Assembly: GCA_900142905.1 (NCBI GenBank)
Contig: FSRV01000001.1
Location: forward strand, 3,224,001-3,288,000
Direction of reading: 5' to 3'
DNA from: Burkholderia sp. GAS332
GTDB lineage: Bacteria; Pseudomonadota; Gammaproteobacteria; Burkholderiales; Burkholderiaceae
DNA length: 64,000 bases
Made by a program: the position numbers and the translations under genes. Of the stretch, positions 46,173 to 54,849 are shown piece after piece; position 1 is the stretch's first letter, and each line of letters starts with the position of its first letter. Under the pieces are notes generated by a model. The model worked only from the letters and a program-made list of their open reading frames with translations. It did not search any database and was not told where the DNA came from.

Positions 46173-47285
46173 TCAGGCGCTGCGCGACTCGGGTTCGTCG
46201 TCGGTCAGAACGCCTGCGTCCTGTGCGGCATCACGACGATCCTCAGGATCGCCGTGCGCCGCCGTGGTCGGGTTCGGCTCGGCGGCGTGCTCCGTATCGC
46301 GGAGTACGCCCGAGTCGTGCGCGGGTAATGCCAGATCGGCCTGGGAGACCGGATCATGATTCAGTGCGGGCTCGGCGATGCCGGCCTGCGGCTCAACTTG
46401 CAGTTCAACCTGCGGTTCAACGTCAGCCGCTTCAGCAGGTTCTTGCCCAGCCGGGGCTCCAGCAGCATCCTCATGCGGCTCGGGTACCGGCGCGGCATCC
46501 GTCGTGCCATGCGTTGCATCGGCAGATTCAGCCGGCTCGCTTGCTTCGGCTGCCCCGTTTGCCTCGGTCGACTCCGCGTGCTGCGTCTGATCGGCCGGCG
46601 CTTGATGCTGTTCAGCGTGTTCACCAGCGACTTCCGTTCCTGCGACCTCGCCTGCGGCGGCGTCCACCGGCGCTTCGAGCGGGCCTTCTTCGCCTGAAAC
46701 CAATGTCTGTGCCGTCTCGATCTCGGAAAATTCGATCGCATGCTGCCCGAGCAGATCCGCGTTCAACTGCGCCGACGGATCGGCGAGCGGCGGCAATTCG
46801 TCGAGCGCCTTCAAACCAAGGTCGTCGAGAAATTGCCGCGTGGTCGCGTACAGCGCCGGACGGCCTGGCACATCACGATGGCCGATCACTTCGATCCAGC
46901 CGCGATCCTCGAGTTGCTTGACGACCTGTGTATTCACCGTGACGCCGCGAATCTCTTCAATATCGCCGCGCGTGACCGGTTGCCGGTACGCAATGATCGC
47001 GAGCGTCTCGAGCACCGCGCGCGAATATTTCGGCGGTTTCTCAGGATGCAATCGATCCAGGTACGAACGCATCGCGGGCTTGCTTTGAAATCGCCAGCCC
47101 GACGCCAGCCCGACCAGCTCCACACCGCGCCCAGACCAATCCTGCTTGAGGTCTTCGAGCAAATTCCGAACAGTGTCTGCCGACACGCCGTCGGCAAAGA
47201 GCTTGCGTAAGTCGCCGAGCTTTAACGGCTCCTGCGCGCAGATCAAGGCAGTCTCGAGGACGATCTTCGCCTCTTGGGTATTCAT
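46173..47285 (-). CDS. scpB: Segregation and condensation protein ScpB
   Basis: A protein of 370 residues. Two winged-helix domains occupy about 1-185 ([40 protein letters not shown] and [20 protein letters not shown]). ScpB joins ScpA and SMC in the condensin complex. The last roughly 170 residues are an acidic Glu/Ala/Pro/Gln-rich low-complexity tail, absent from shorter homologues. It is probably first in a unit with rluB. Confidence 0.92.
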   Translation of the reverse strand: MNTQEAKIVLETALICAQEPLKLGDLRKLFADGVSADTVRNLLEDLKQDWSGRGVELVGLASGWRFQSKPAMRSYLDRLHPEKPPKYSRAVLETLAIIAYRQPVTRGDIEEIRGVTVNTQVVKQLEDRGWIEVIGHRDVPGRPALYATTRQFLDDLGLKALDELPPLADPSAQLNADLLGQHAIEFSEIETAQTLVSGEEGPLEAPVDAAAGEVAGTEVAGEHAEQHQAPADQTQHAESTEANGAAEASEPAESADATHGTTDAAPVPEPHEDAAGAPAGQEPAEAADVEPQVELQVEPQAGIAEPALNHDPVSQADLALPAHDSGVLRDTEHAAEPNPTTAAHGDPEDRRDAAQDAGVLTDDEPESRSA

Positions 47286-47477
47286 GCAGCTAGGTCAGAC
47301 CCTGTGGTCAATGAACCGGATCAAACAGACGATGTGGAACTGAAGACGCGCTCGCCCGATTCTGATCGGTCATATTGATGGGAGCACGCACCGGGGGGGA
47401 GGCGAAACAGGCAATCGAGCCAAACCCAGCCGGACGGAGCAGCGATATTCCTGAAAGGAATCGCGTGACTGAGCGCC

Positions 47478-47506
47478 ATATTACGCAAAAACAACCGGTG
47501 CGTAAA
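47478..47506 (-). promoter_or_regulatory. Possible promoter of scpB-rluB
   Basis: On the minus strand TTTACG, a 17-bp spacer and TAATAT (four of six at each element). Nothing else is seen in the 351-bp gap 47286-47636 between scpB and the aminotransferase gene. Confidence 0.35.
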
Positions 47507-47636
47507 GACGAAATCCCCGGCGCATTTTTCAGCTTTGACTTTGCCCGCTTGCTTTCGCGGAAAAGTAGGCGGAAATGCACGAGAATCGGGCTGAAATGGC
47601 CCCTTAAATCGCGCCGCCTGCCCGCTCCGCCACCGC

Positions 47637-48860
47637 TCAATGCGTGCCGCGTTGCGCGAGGAACCGCTTCAGACGCTCGACACCCGCATCGAGCCGCGCC
47701 GTGTCGCAGGCATAACACCAGCGCACGAAGCCCTCGCCTTGGGGGCCAAACGCGCTGCCGGGCGCCACACCCAGGCCCACGTCTCGCACCATGGCCTTGC
47801 ATAGCTCGAGACTATGCGCTGCACCCGGCATCGAGAAAAACAGATACATCGCCCCTGGCGGCGCCTTCACGTTGACACCCGGCACGGTGGACAGCGCCCG
47901 CACCAGATGGTCACGCGACGCCTTCAGGTCGAGCACCAGTTCCTGCGTGAAGCGTTCGCCCTGCTGGACGGCCGCGATACCCGCCTGCTGGACGAAATCC
48001 GGCGCGCACGATGTGTTGTACTCGACCAGCTTGCCCAGATCGTCCATCAGCGAGGCCGGCGCGACGATCCAGCCGAGCCGCCAGCCGGTCATCAGCCAAG
48101 CCTTGGAAAACGAATTCACGCAGATCACACGCTCGTCGCGCGTGGCCAGATCGAGAAACGACGGTGCCGTGCGCGAATGGGCGCCGCGCGCGTTGGGTTC
48201 AGCGTCCACATAATAAAGACGCTCGTAGACCTCATCGGCGACGATCCAGATGCCGTGGCGACGGCAATGCGCCAGCACGGCGCGCTGCTCGTCGCGGCTC
48301 ATCACCCAGCCGGTCGGATTATTCGGCGAGTTGATCAGCAGCATCTTCGTGTCTGGCGTCAGCGCCGCCAGCAACTGCTCGAGATCGAGTTGCCAACCGC
48401 GTTCGCCGTAGCCCAGCGCGACGGTTTCCACATGCGCGCCCAGAATCTTGGGAATCTCGACCAGATTCGGCCACAGCGGCGTCACCGCGACGACACGGTC
48501 ACCCGCGCCCACCACCAGTTGCGCGGCCAGCATCAGCGCGTTGACGCCGGCGCTCGTCACCGCGATGTGATCCGGCGACGTCGTCCCGTGCAACGCGCTG
48601 ACGTAGTCCGCGAGCGCTGCGCGCAGCGGTGCAATGCCCAGGTTATGCGTATAGAAGGTGGCGCCGGCGGCCAGCGCGGCGCTGGCGGCGTCGCGAATGA
48701 AGGCCGGGGTTACCCGGTCGGACTCGCCGAACCAGAACGGCAGCACGTCCGCGACGCCGAAACCGGCATTCGCGACTTCACGGATCTGCGAAGGACGTAG
48801 TGCGCGCACGGCATCGCGCGCGTTGGGGACGGTGGGCACAGGCAGATCCGATTCGCTCAT
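47637..48860 (-). CDS. PLP-dependent class I/II aminotransferase
   Basis: A protein of 407 residues of fold type I. The cofactor Lys is in NSFSKAWLMTGWRLGW; LINSPNNPTGWVM carries the conserved Asn, and IVADEVYERLYY the Asp and Tyr that hold the pyridine ring. FVRWCYACDTARLDAGVERL near the end holds the carboxylate-binding Arg. Close to the aspartate/aromatic aminotransferase group, but the substrate is not clear. The ATG at 48858-48860 was preferred; an upstream in-frame start adds 13 residues without a better ribosome site. Confidence 0.9.
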   Translation of the reverse strand: MSESDLPVPTVPNARDAVRALRPSQIREVANAGFGVADVLPFWFGESDRVTPAFIRDAASAALAAGATFYTHNLGIAPLRAALADYVSALHGTTSPDHIAVTSAGVNALMLAAQLVVGAGDRVVAVTPLWPNLVEIPKILGAHVETVALGYGERGWQLDLEQLLAALTPDTKMLLINSPNNPTGWVMSRDEQRAVLAHCRRHGIWIVADEVYERLYYVDAEPNARGAHSRTAPSFLDLATRDERVICVNSFSKAWLMTGWRLGWIVAPASLMDDLGKLVEYNTSCAPDFVQQAGIAAVQQGERFTQELVLDLKASRDHLVRALSTVPGVNVKAPPGAMYLFFSMPGAAHSLELCKAMVRDVGLGVAPGSAFGPQGEGFVRWCYACDTARLDAGVERLKRFLAQRGTH

Positions 48861-48996
48861 CGAGGCTTCCAGACAGATGATGGACAGGTAATGGGTCAAA
48901 GGGCGTCAAGGTTGGCGCTTGACAGAGGCGACAGTTTAGCGCGGCGCCTGTTTTGGGGACGGCGAAGTCACGGGGTGACGACGCGCGTCCGAGTCA

Positions 48997-49899
48997 TCAG
49001 TTCAAATCCTCAGCGCGCGCCGGCAGTTGACGAATCAGACCCCATACCGCCTCCGCCGCCGGCGACAGCGAGCGGTCACGCCGCCGCACCAGTTCGACCG
49101 TGCGCTCGGCGCGCGGCACGAGTGGCCGCGCCACCAGCGCAGCGCCAGCCGGCAACGGCAGCGCCAGCCAAGGCAGCACGCTTACGCCGACACCCGCCTC
49201 GACCAGCCCAAAAACGGTCGCGGAATGCCCCAGCTCCTGCACCACGGTGGCGTTCACACCGTACTCCTGCATCACGGCGTCGATGATCGGCCGACTGCCT
49301 GACGCGTAATCGAGCATCACGAGCTGCTGGCCGTCCAGATCGGTCCATGCCACCCGCTCCCGTGCCGCCAGGGGGTGGTCGTCGCGTGCAACGACGCAAA
49401 ACGAATCCGTCATCAGCGATTCGCTGAGCAGGTCGTCGGCGGAAAACGGGCCGATAATCACGCCGAAATCGACCTCGCCCGACTTCACCTTGCGCACCAC
49501 GTCGCTTTGCACGTCGTCGCGCAAACCCAACGTGACGTAGGGAAACTGGCGTCCGCACGACGCCACCACGCGGGGCATCAACCGGCAGGCGACCGTCGGG
49601 CTCGCCGCCACCACTACGCGTCCGCGGCGCTGCTCGCCGATTTCGCGGATTTCGCGCAACGCGTCGTCCAGGTCCGTCAGCAGGCGTGACACGCTCGATA
49701 CCAGGTTGCCGCCGACATCGGTGAGTTGCACCTCGCGCGTGGTGCGGTCGATCAACTTCAGTCCGATCTCCCCCTCCAGTTCGCGTACGCAGCGACTGAC
49801 CGCCGATTGCGTCAGACCGATCTCATCGCCGGCCCGGCTGAAGCTCTGCAAGCGGGCGACCTCAATGAAAACCCTTAGCTGACGCAGCGTCACATTCAT
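48997..49899 (-). CDS. LysR-family transcriptional regulator
   Basis: A protein of 300 residues. The helix-turn-helix is at about 1-60 (LRQLRVFIEVARLQSFSRAG, then LTQSAVSRCVRELEGEIGLK), followed by a periplasmic-binding-like effector domain (VVVAASPTVACRLMPRVVAS, PWLALPLPAGAALVARPLVP). It reads in the same direction as the aminotransferase gene 136 bp downstream, which it may control. GATGAGG lies before the ATG. Ligand unknown. Confidence 0.93.
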   Translation of the reverse strand: MNVTLRQLRVFIEVARLQSFSRAGDEIGLTQSAVSRCVRELEGEIGLKLIDRTTREVQLTDVGGNLVSSVSRLLTDLDDALREIREIGEQRRGRVVVAASPTVACRLMPRVVASCGRQFPYVTLGLRDDVQSDVVRKVKSGEVDFGVIIGPFSADDLLSESLMTDSFCVVARDDHPLAARERVAWTDLDGQQLVMLDYASGSRPIIDAVMQEYGVNATVVQELGHSATVFGLVEAGVGVSVLPWLALPLPAGAALVARPLVPRAERTVELVRRRDRSLSPAAEAVWGLIRQLPARAEDLN

Positions 49900-50142
49900 T
49901 TACCAACCTCATCAATAACCCCATTTGATGCACATTGTAGGGCGAAATGCCACACCTCAGCCGGTTTTAGCAACGTCGCTGCAATGCAGCAATAAGGCGC
50001 AAGCGCACGCTGGGCGGGCCTGATTGCACAAGATTGGTGATTGTCCCGATTTGCGAGATGGGTTTTTTGGATTCTTATACGCCCCTAGCTAGCGCCCGCG
50101 CTGGCCCGCTGTCACAGGGCTTTCAGGTGGTTGGACTTAACT
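49900..50142. other. Intergenic space upstream of the LysR gene
   Basis: A divergent spacer between the LysR gene and the DUF4096 gene. No gene or clear sigma-70 promoter could be assigned. Confidence 0.45.
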
Positions 50143-50158
50143 TGGCACACTTCCTGCA
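50143..50158 (+). promoter_or_regulatory. Sigma-54-like promoter upstream of the DUF4096 gene
   Basis: TGGCAC, six bases, then TGCA, with GG and GC at the exact 12-bp sigma-54 spacing. Start near 50170 gives a leader of about 136 nt. A 7-bp inverted repeat (GCACTCG / CGAGTGC at 50231-50249) lies in that leader. Confidence 0.5.
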
Positions 50159-50305
50159 TTTACATGCACACAGGGTCGGCGCCATGACTACTGACTGAAT
50201 AGCAGACCGTGGCAAGCCCGACCCCCCTTGGCACTCGCCTATCGAGTGCATGGAGAGTGCGCGGCGCGGGGCAGCGCACCGGAGTTAGCTTCGCTGAGGT
50301 GAAAC

Positions 50306-50707
50306 ATGATGCTGTTCGACGATTTGAGAGACAACGAGTGGGCGCTGGTCGAGGCGTTGTTCTGTGCGGAGCCCGCACGGAGCGAACGGCGCGGTCGGCC
50401 ACGCGTGGAAGCACGCGCGGTTGTCAACGCTGTGCTTTGGGTACTGTCGACGGGCGAAGGCTGGTCGAAACTGCCGGGCCGCTATCCGTCACCGCCGACT
50501 TGCCGCCGTCGCTTCGACGAATGGCAAGCCGATGGTACGCTCGCCGAAATAGTTAAGCGACTCGGCACGAGCGGCCGTGAAATTTCGCTGCGCGGGCGCA
50601 TTGGCGCGACCGCGGCGAAACCGCCGGCACCGCCGAGCCGCGACCGCCTGCGCGGCGCATTCTGGACCAATCCGGAATCGTGGCGCGCGCCGGTCAAGAT
50701 GGCCTGA
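50306..50707 (+). CDS. Second stand-alone DUF4096 (IS5 N-terminal domain) protein
   Basis: A protein of 133 residues, homologous to the product at 19569-20018: DNEWALVEALFC, RRGRP, VVNAVLWVLSTGEGWSKLP and YPSPPTCRRRFDEWQADGTL. It too lacks the DDE domain and ends in a basic, Pro/Ala-rich tail (about 95-133). GAGGTG stands before two adjacent ATG codons (50306 and 50309); the second has the better spacing. No terminal repeats are seen. A domesticated transposase domain acting in DNA binding is likely but unproven; a decayed IS remnant is the alternative. Confidence 0.65.
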   Translation: MMLFDDLRDNEWALVEALFCAEPARSERRGRPRVEARAVVNAVLWVLSTGEGWSKLPGRYPSPPTCRRRFDEWQADGTLAEIVKRLGTSGREISLRGRIGATAAKPPAPPSRDRLRGAFWTNPESWRAPVKMA

Positions 50708-50725
50708 CGCCGAATTGTTTTGCCT

Positions 50726-50747
50726 CCGGGCGCCTGCGGGCGCCCGG
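50726..50747 (+). repeat. GC-rich hairpin after the DUF4096 gene
   Basis: CCGGGCGCC / GGCGCCCGG with a 4-base loop, 19 bp after the stop codon. There is no T-run, so its role as a terminator is doubtful. The rest of 50748-51003 shows nothing I can support. Confidence 0.4.
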
Positions 50748-51003
50748 CGTGTATCTGGGCCGCCGTGCGCCGTATGTCGACGCTCGCCTGGCCGGCAATG
50801 GGCACCGCTCCTCGGCGCGCCCAGCGCAGTCGTCCCTTCCCGCTTCGCCGACTCCGTATCGACTCGCTTCAGTCGCCTGAAGCGGCTCGATTGTTGCCGG
50901 TGAAACATCCATTTACTATTGCTTACAGCGTGCTTTCGCGACTCGGCATACCTTATGTGTATGCAAACAGGCCGTGAGTCGATCGGCTTGACGGGAGCTC
51001 AGC

Positions 51004-51258
51004 ATGAAACCAATGTCACTGCTTCTGTGCGGCATTGTCGTTTCATCAATGGCCGCACCGGCGCTCGCACAGCAGCGCCCACAAGGTGGAAACTGGCGGC
51101 CGGATCACACGGCCACGGTTGAAGCCTCGCAGCAAAGCGAAACACGCAATCGCGACTTCACGCCGCCCGTGCCACGTGGCGACTTGCGCGGCGATATCGC
51201 GAGCAATGTACGCGCGCGGCCAGAACCGCCGCGCGACGATCCCACGCACCGCCGCTAG
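51004..51258 (+). CDS. Small secreted protein, function unknown
   Basis: A protein of 84 residues. Signal peptide MSLLLCGIVVSSMAAPALAQ is followed by a short, Arg/Pro/Gln-rich mature part of about 60 residues without Cys. GGGAG precedes the ATG. I do not recognise the family. It may share a transcript with the structured region that follows, which ends in a terminator at 51509. Confidence 0.6.
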   Translation: MKPMSLLLCGIVVSSMAAPALAQQRPQGGNWRPDHTATVEASQQSETRNRDFTPPVPRGDLRGDIASNVRARPEPPRDDPTHRR

Positions 51259-51382
51259 GCATGCGCCGACCCACCCATGGTGCGCCGGGTGCCCTCAAAT
51301 CGTGCCAATCGTGTGAATTGTGTGTATTAGGACTGCGGTTGTCCGCTGCAGGTAGAGCGTCTGCCGTCACGGCAAGATAACG

Positions 51383-51457
51383 CGCTGCATGGCGAATTGA
51401 ACAATCGGGGAACCACCCGGCGCTGCGCCAGTCTGATTTAACGCCATTAGCACAGCG
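51383..51457 (+). ncRNA. Candidate structured RNA
   Basis: An ORF-free segment with nested complementarity: CGCTG (51383-51387) with CAGCG (51453-51457), ATGGCG (51389-51394) with CGCCAT (51442-51447), and inner helices GGG/CCC and GGCGC/GCGCC. It is followed on the plus strand by an excellent terminator (51479-51509). It may be a separate small RNA or the 3' UTR of the gene at 51004. No promoter was clear. I cannot assign it to a known RNA family. Confidence 0.4.
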
Positions 51458-51478
51458 TGGCAGTAGTAATTCCGGTAC

Positions 51479-51509
51479 GCCCGTATCCTTGTGATACGGG
51501 CTTTTTTTT
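51479..51509 (+). terminator. Rho-independent terminator
   Basis: GCCCGTATC, loop CTTGT, GATACGGGC and eight Ts. It ends a plus-strand transcript that has no coding region in its last 220 nt. Confidence 0.93.
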
Positions 51510-51645
51510 GCATCAACGGGAAGGCGGCGCGCACTGTACCCAGGCGCATAGGCTAGGCAAAAGCGTGAGCAATAAGCGCAGCAATTAAATCACCGCCAGC
51601 CGCGTCAAGCGGCCGGAAAAACAGCGCCAGACCTGCCCGCCGTCC

Positions 51646-51969
51646 CTAAGGCCGGGCTTCGAGCGCGGCTGTGGGCCGTGCTTCGGCTGTCGCGACGGCG
51701 TAGTCGTTCATTCGCTGTACGGTCCAGCTCAACAGGCGTTCGTCGTGCGCGAGTCTCGCGAACTCGGCCCGGCCCCGCTCGGTGAGCACGGCGATATCGA
51801 CAGGCGCGTGAAAACCTGGAGCCGGTGCGACAGTGCGCTGCCGAACGGTGTCCATCAGGCCTAGCGCGCGAAGATATTGGAAAACACCCGGCCTTCTGGC
51901 CCATGGGACCTGGCGATATTGCGCCCGCCGCAGCGCTTCAAGTACCGCTTCGTTGGAATACGTGGTCAT
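51646..51969 (-). CDS. Small cytosolic protein, possible winged-helix fold
   Basis: A protein of 107 residues with no signal or membrane segment. The part FQYLRALGLMDTVR followed by VDIAVLTERGRAEFARLA resembles the helix and wing of small winged-helix proteins, but this is weak. AAGTGAG stands before the ATG at 51967-51969. I do not recognise the family. The terminator at 51479-51509 separates it from the plus-strand unit. Confidence 0.55.
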   Translation of the reverse strand: MTTYSNEAVLEALRRAQYRQVPWARRPGVFQYLRALGLMDTVRQRTVAPAPGFHAPVDIAVLTERGRAEFARLAHDERLLSWTVQRMNDYAVATAEARPTAALEARP

Positions 51970-52165
51970 CTCACTTCTTTCTTAAAGTGCAGCTATGACA
52001 CATCTATGCCCAACACGTCACCGCGCCACCAGTGACGCGCATAGCACCCGCCCTTGGCTGGAAGCTGGCCGCATGTCATGCGGTCGAAGTCCGCCAGGTG
52101 CTGCCTGGTCTCGTTTCGGAACCCCCGTCTGAACGGCATGTTAGCGTTCTGTCTACGGGCCGACG

Positions 52166-52954
52166 ATGCAACCGCTGCGGCGCGATAGCAAGCCCATAGA
52201 TTTGTCCCGAAAGTCATACGTTACCCCATTTAAATTGATTCTATTCACTTTATTAGCGCTTTTTTTTGCAGCAATCGTGCTATGGAAAAGCGCCCGCCGC
52301 CCCCTCGCCATCGGCACGATCGCCCTGTTCTGGCTGCTCGCCGCGGGCTGGCTCACCGCGCCATTGCTGGAATTGGCGCAGCCGCATCGGCAGACCGACA
52401 CGCCTGCCAGCTTTGCGCCGCGCACCGCGATCATCTTGCTCGGCGGCGGCACCATTTACGACGACGACAACGTGCTCGTCCCGCCGCGCGACGTGCTCGC
52501 GCGCATTGCGGTGAGCGCGGACAACTACGCGGCCTGCAAGCGTACGGCCGCCACGTGTCAGGTGATCGTGAGCGGTGGCAATCCGCAGCGGCATAGCGCA
52601 ACCGAAGCGGACACCTATCTGCCCTACCTGTTGCGCAAACAGGTGCCGCGCGCGGACATCGTGCTGGAAAACAGCAGCCGTACGACCTACGAAAACGCGC
52701 GCAATGTCTCCGCTATTCTCGACCGCTCACGTTACGATTCCTTGATACTCGTCACCTCCGCGTATCAGATGCCGCGCGCATTGCTCGACTTCCATCGTTT
52801 CGGCCTCGCGCCGCAGCCGCTGATCTCGAGCGCGCGGCGTGCAAATCTCGGTGTACTGCCGCGCTATGACAATCTGGTGAATGCGGAGATTGCGCTGCAC
52901 GAACTGATTGGCATCGCGCAATTTCATGTCTATCGTGCAATAGGATGGTTCTGA
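52166..52954 (+). CDS. YdcF/DUF218 family membrane-anchored protein
   Basis: A protein of 262 residues. Two membrane segments lie near the N-terminus (FKLILFTLLALFFAAIVLW and IGTIALFWLLAAGWL). A DUF218 domain follows: AIILLGGGTIYDD, VIVSGGNPQRHSATEADTYL, ENSSRTTYENARNVSAIL and LILVTSAYQMPRALLDFHRF. Relatives include SanA and ElyC, which act in envelope or cell-wall metabolism; the exact reaction is unknown. The first ATG was taken; no good ribosome site is visible, so the start is uncertain. Confidence 0.88.
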   Translation: MQPLRRDSKPIDLSRKSYVTPFKLILFTLLALFFAAIVLWKSARRPLAIGTIALFWLLAAGWLTAPLLELAQPHRQTDTPASFAPRTAIILLGGGTIYDDDNVLVPPRDVLARIAVSADNYAACKRTAATCQVIVSGGNPQRHSATEADTYLPYLLRKQVPRADIVLENSSRTTYENARNVSAILDRSRYDSLILVTSAYQMPRALLDFHRFGLAPQPLISSARRANLGVLPRYDNLVNAEIALHELIGIAQFHVYRAIGWF

Positions 52955-53112
52955 ATATCACATACTGTGATGAGGTAATTTATTTAGAGATGCGAATATT
53001 CTTGATGCCGACAACGCGCTATCGAGTTTGACGCAAGATCGTCATCGGCAGCGACTGTGGATCGAACGTAACAAGATGTAACTAATTGTCATTGCCGTTA
53101 CAAAACGTCCGC

Positions 53113-53128
53113 TGGAGCGGATATTGCT
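53113..53128 (+). promoter_or_regulatory. Weak sigma-54-like promoter
   Basis: TGGAGCG, four bases, TTGCT, with correct GG-GC spacing but two mismatches in the -24 box. It lies 72 bp before the small His-rich protein gene. The dyad TCCGCTGGAGCGGA overlaps it. A sigma-70 promoter cannot be excluded. Confidence 0.3.
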
Positions 53129-53199
53129 CGCTAGAATGCATTGTCTTTCCGATTGGACAGGCAAATACTCGGGTCCATAACCACTCTGCGGAGGTAACA

Positions 53200-53442
53200 A
53201 TGAAGAAAGTGTCCCTGGCGATCCTGGTTTCCCTCGGTGCCGTAACGGGCGCGGCCTATGCGCAGGACAACGGCGTCATGATGAGCACCGATCCGGCCAA
53301 GGCCGCCGACGTCGAACAGCGCGCGCAAGAGTTGCAAAGCCGCCAGGAAACAATGGAAAGCGCGCCGCCTATGCATGAGAAACATCACAAGATGGCCCCG
53401 CATCACAAGAAGGCCGCCAAGCCGATGGCCGCCAGTTCGTAA
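53200..53442 (+). CDS. Small secreted His/Lys/Met-rich protein
   Basis: A protein of 80 residues. The signal peptide (VSLAILVSLGAVTGAAYAQ) leaves a mature part of about 58 residues with a Glu/Gln helix (VEQRAQELQSRQETMES) and a His/Lys/Met-rich tail (MHEKHHKMAPHHKKAAKPMA). The His and Met suggest metal binding in the periplasm (inference). GGAGG precedes the ATG at 53200; the longer frame lacks a signal. A terminator follows. Confidence 0.75.
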   Translation: MKKVSLAILVSLGAVTGAAYAQDNGVMMSTDPAKAADVEQRAQELQSRQETMESAPPMHEKHHKMAPHHKKAAKPMAASS

Positions 53443-53483
53443 GCGTCGCTGAGCGCATCACCCGCGGCCGCGCCGCGAAGGTG

Positions 53484-53520
53484 AAAAGCGGAAGCCGGCA
53501 CCGCCGGTTTCCGCTTTTTT
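53484..53520 (+). terminator. Rho-independent terminator
   Basis: AAGCGGAAGCCGG / CCGGTTTCCGCTT (one G-T pair), five-base loop, then a T-run. Confidence 0.9.
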
Positions 53521-53662
53521 GTTGTCGAATCGACTTGCACCAGGCCCGCTGCGCCCGGCCGACGTTATGCTAAAGTCGCGCACCGACCGGCGCCCGCCGC
53601 CCGGCGACCGTCGCCCGGCCGGACTCCCCCTAACCTGTGCGCACCTTGGTGCGGAGGACAGC

Positions 53663-53920
53663 ATGAGCAACATCCAGCTAGATATCGAATGGACTGAAGC
53701 AGCATCTCGCAAAATCGAAAAACTGATGCCGCGCGGCGGTCAGGAAGCGTTCCTCGCGCTGCCGCCCGTCGAGTGCCTGCCGATGGAAGGCGACGTGCTC
53801 TTTCTTGGCCCGGACGGCAAGCAGCAACCGTTCATCGTCGCGGAGCGCCAGTATCACCACGATGGCGATGCCGACTGGACCATCATCCTGATCCTCGACG
53901 TCCCGCAAGCCACGCATTAA
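53663..53920 (+). CDS. Small conserved-looking cytosolic protein, function unknown
   Basis: A protein of 85 residues, no signal or membrane segment. Sequence such as CLPMEGDVLFLGPDGKQQPF and VAERQYHHDGDADWTIILIL suggests a compact beta-sheet domain. GGAGG lies before the ATG at 53663. The open frame upstream covers the preceding terminator and is not used. I do not recognise the family. Confidence 0.65.
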   Translation: MSNIQLDIEWTEAASRKIEKLMPRGGQEAFLALPPVECLPMEGDVLFLGPDGKQQPFIVAERQYHHDGDADWTIILILDVPQATH

Positions 53921-53928
53921 AGACAAAC

Positions 53929-53975
53929 GGCGAGCGCAGCACAGGCCGGATCCGGCCTGGCAGCTGACTCGCCGC
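53929..53975. repeat. Branched inverted repeat between convergent genes
   Basis: Outer arms CGGCGAG (53929-53935) and CTCGCCG (53969-53975) enclose a perfect 16-bp palindrome, AGGCCGGATCCGGCCT (53944-53959). There is no T-run. It lies between convergent genes and may help end transcription. Confidence 0.45.
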
Positions 53976-54021
53976 TGGTCGACCCTCGCTGGTCGGCCCT
54001 CGCTGTCCTACCCTTAAACGC

Positions 54022-54312
54022 TCACGCGATCTTCGACACGACGCGAATTTCCGCGTGTTCGACCCAATCCGCCGCGGCTTTCTTATAAGCCGCAATGTGC
54101 GCGGATCTGGCATGCGCCGCCAGCGCTTCCTGACTTTCCCAACGCTCGACAAACACGAACCGGCGCGGCTCCTGCACGTCACGATGCAGATCGTATTGAA
54201 GCGCCCCCTGCTCTTTACGCGTCGGCCCGACGATGCCTTCGAGCGCTTCGCGCAGTTGCTCTTCATAGCCCGGCTTTGCCACCGAGATTGCGACCACCGC
54301 GATTTCCGCCAT
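54022..54312 (-). CDS. Antibiotic-biosynthesis-monooxygenase (ABM) domain protein
   Basis: A protein of 96 residues forming one ABM domain of ferredoxin-like fold: VVAISVAKPGYEEQLREAL, EQGALQYDLHRDVQEPRRFV and ERWESQEALAAHARSAHIAA. Relatives such as YgiN are quinol monooxygenases; the substrate here is unknown. GGAGA precedes the ATG at 54310-54312. Confidence 0.88.
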   Translation of the reverse strand: MAEIAVVAISVAKPGYEEQLREALEGIVGPTRKEQGALQYDLHRDVQEPRRFVFVERWESQEALAAHARSAHIAAYKKAAADWVEHAEIRVVSKIA

Positions 54313-54849
54313 GCCTGTTCTCCGTTGGTTTAAGAAAAGCAGCAGCATACCCGCCGCCTGCCGAACCTGCAGGCGCTCACGCACACTGGGCAGGCTCGCG
54401 CGGCGACGGCCTGCGTAGCCTGACAAATGGCCCCCTGTGCACAAAACGTCTGAGCACCGTCCTCGCCTGGAGTTTGGCGGGCGGCCACTTACCGCCCTGA
54501 TACCCTCGGTTTCATACGCCCGATTGATTGCGTTTGAAGCGATCGGTCTTGCAGGAGGCACGCGCGCGAAGCCGACTCGAAACGCCCGCAACACTGGGGC
54601 CGGCAAACCGCGCCACGACTGGTTTGCCGGGCATCCAGCCACGTCCCGCGTCTGTGATAACCCGCACATTCATGCGAAGTCCGAACTGCTAGACTGGTTT
54701 CGACTAATCCCGCCGGAGTCCAGCATGGCTGGCATTGCTCTCCGCGTTTCCGGGTTTTGCCCGCCTTACCCTGCCGGCGCCTGGGCTGGGCATCCGTTGC
54801 GCGCTGAATCTGTCTGCGCGCCCCGTCACCCGTTTGTCGCGATGCCACT
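54313..54849. other. 537-bp gene-free region before the EAL gene
   Basis: Open frames here have no ribosome site and no recognisable domain. One inverted repeat is seen, CCGGCAAACC (54600-54609) and GGTTTGCCGG (54621-54630). No promoter could be assigned with confidence. Confidence 0.45.
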
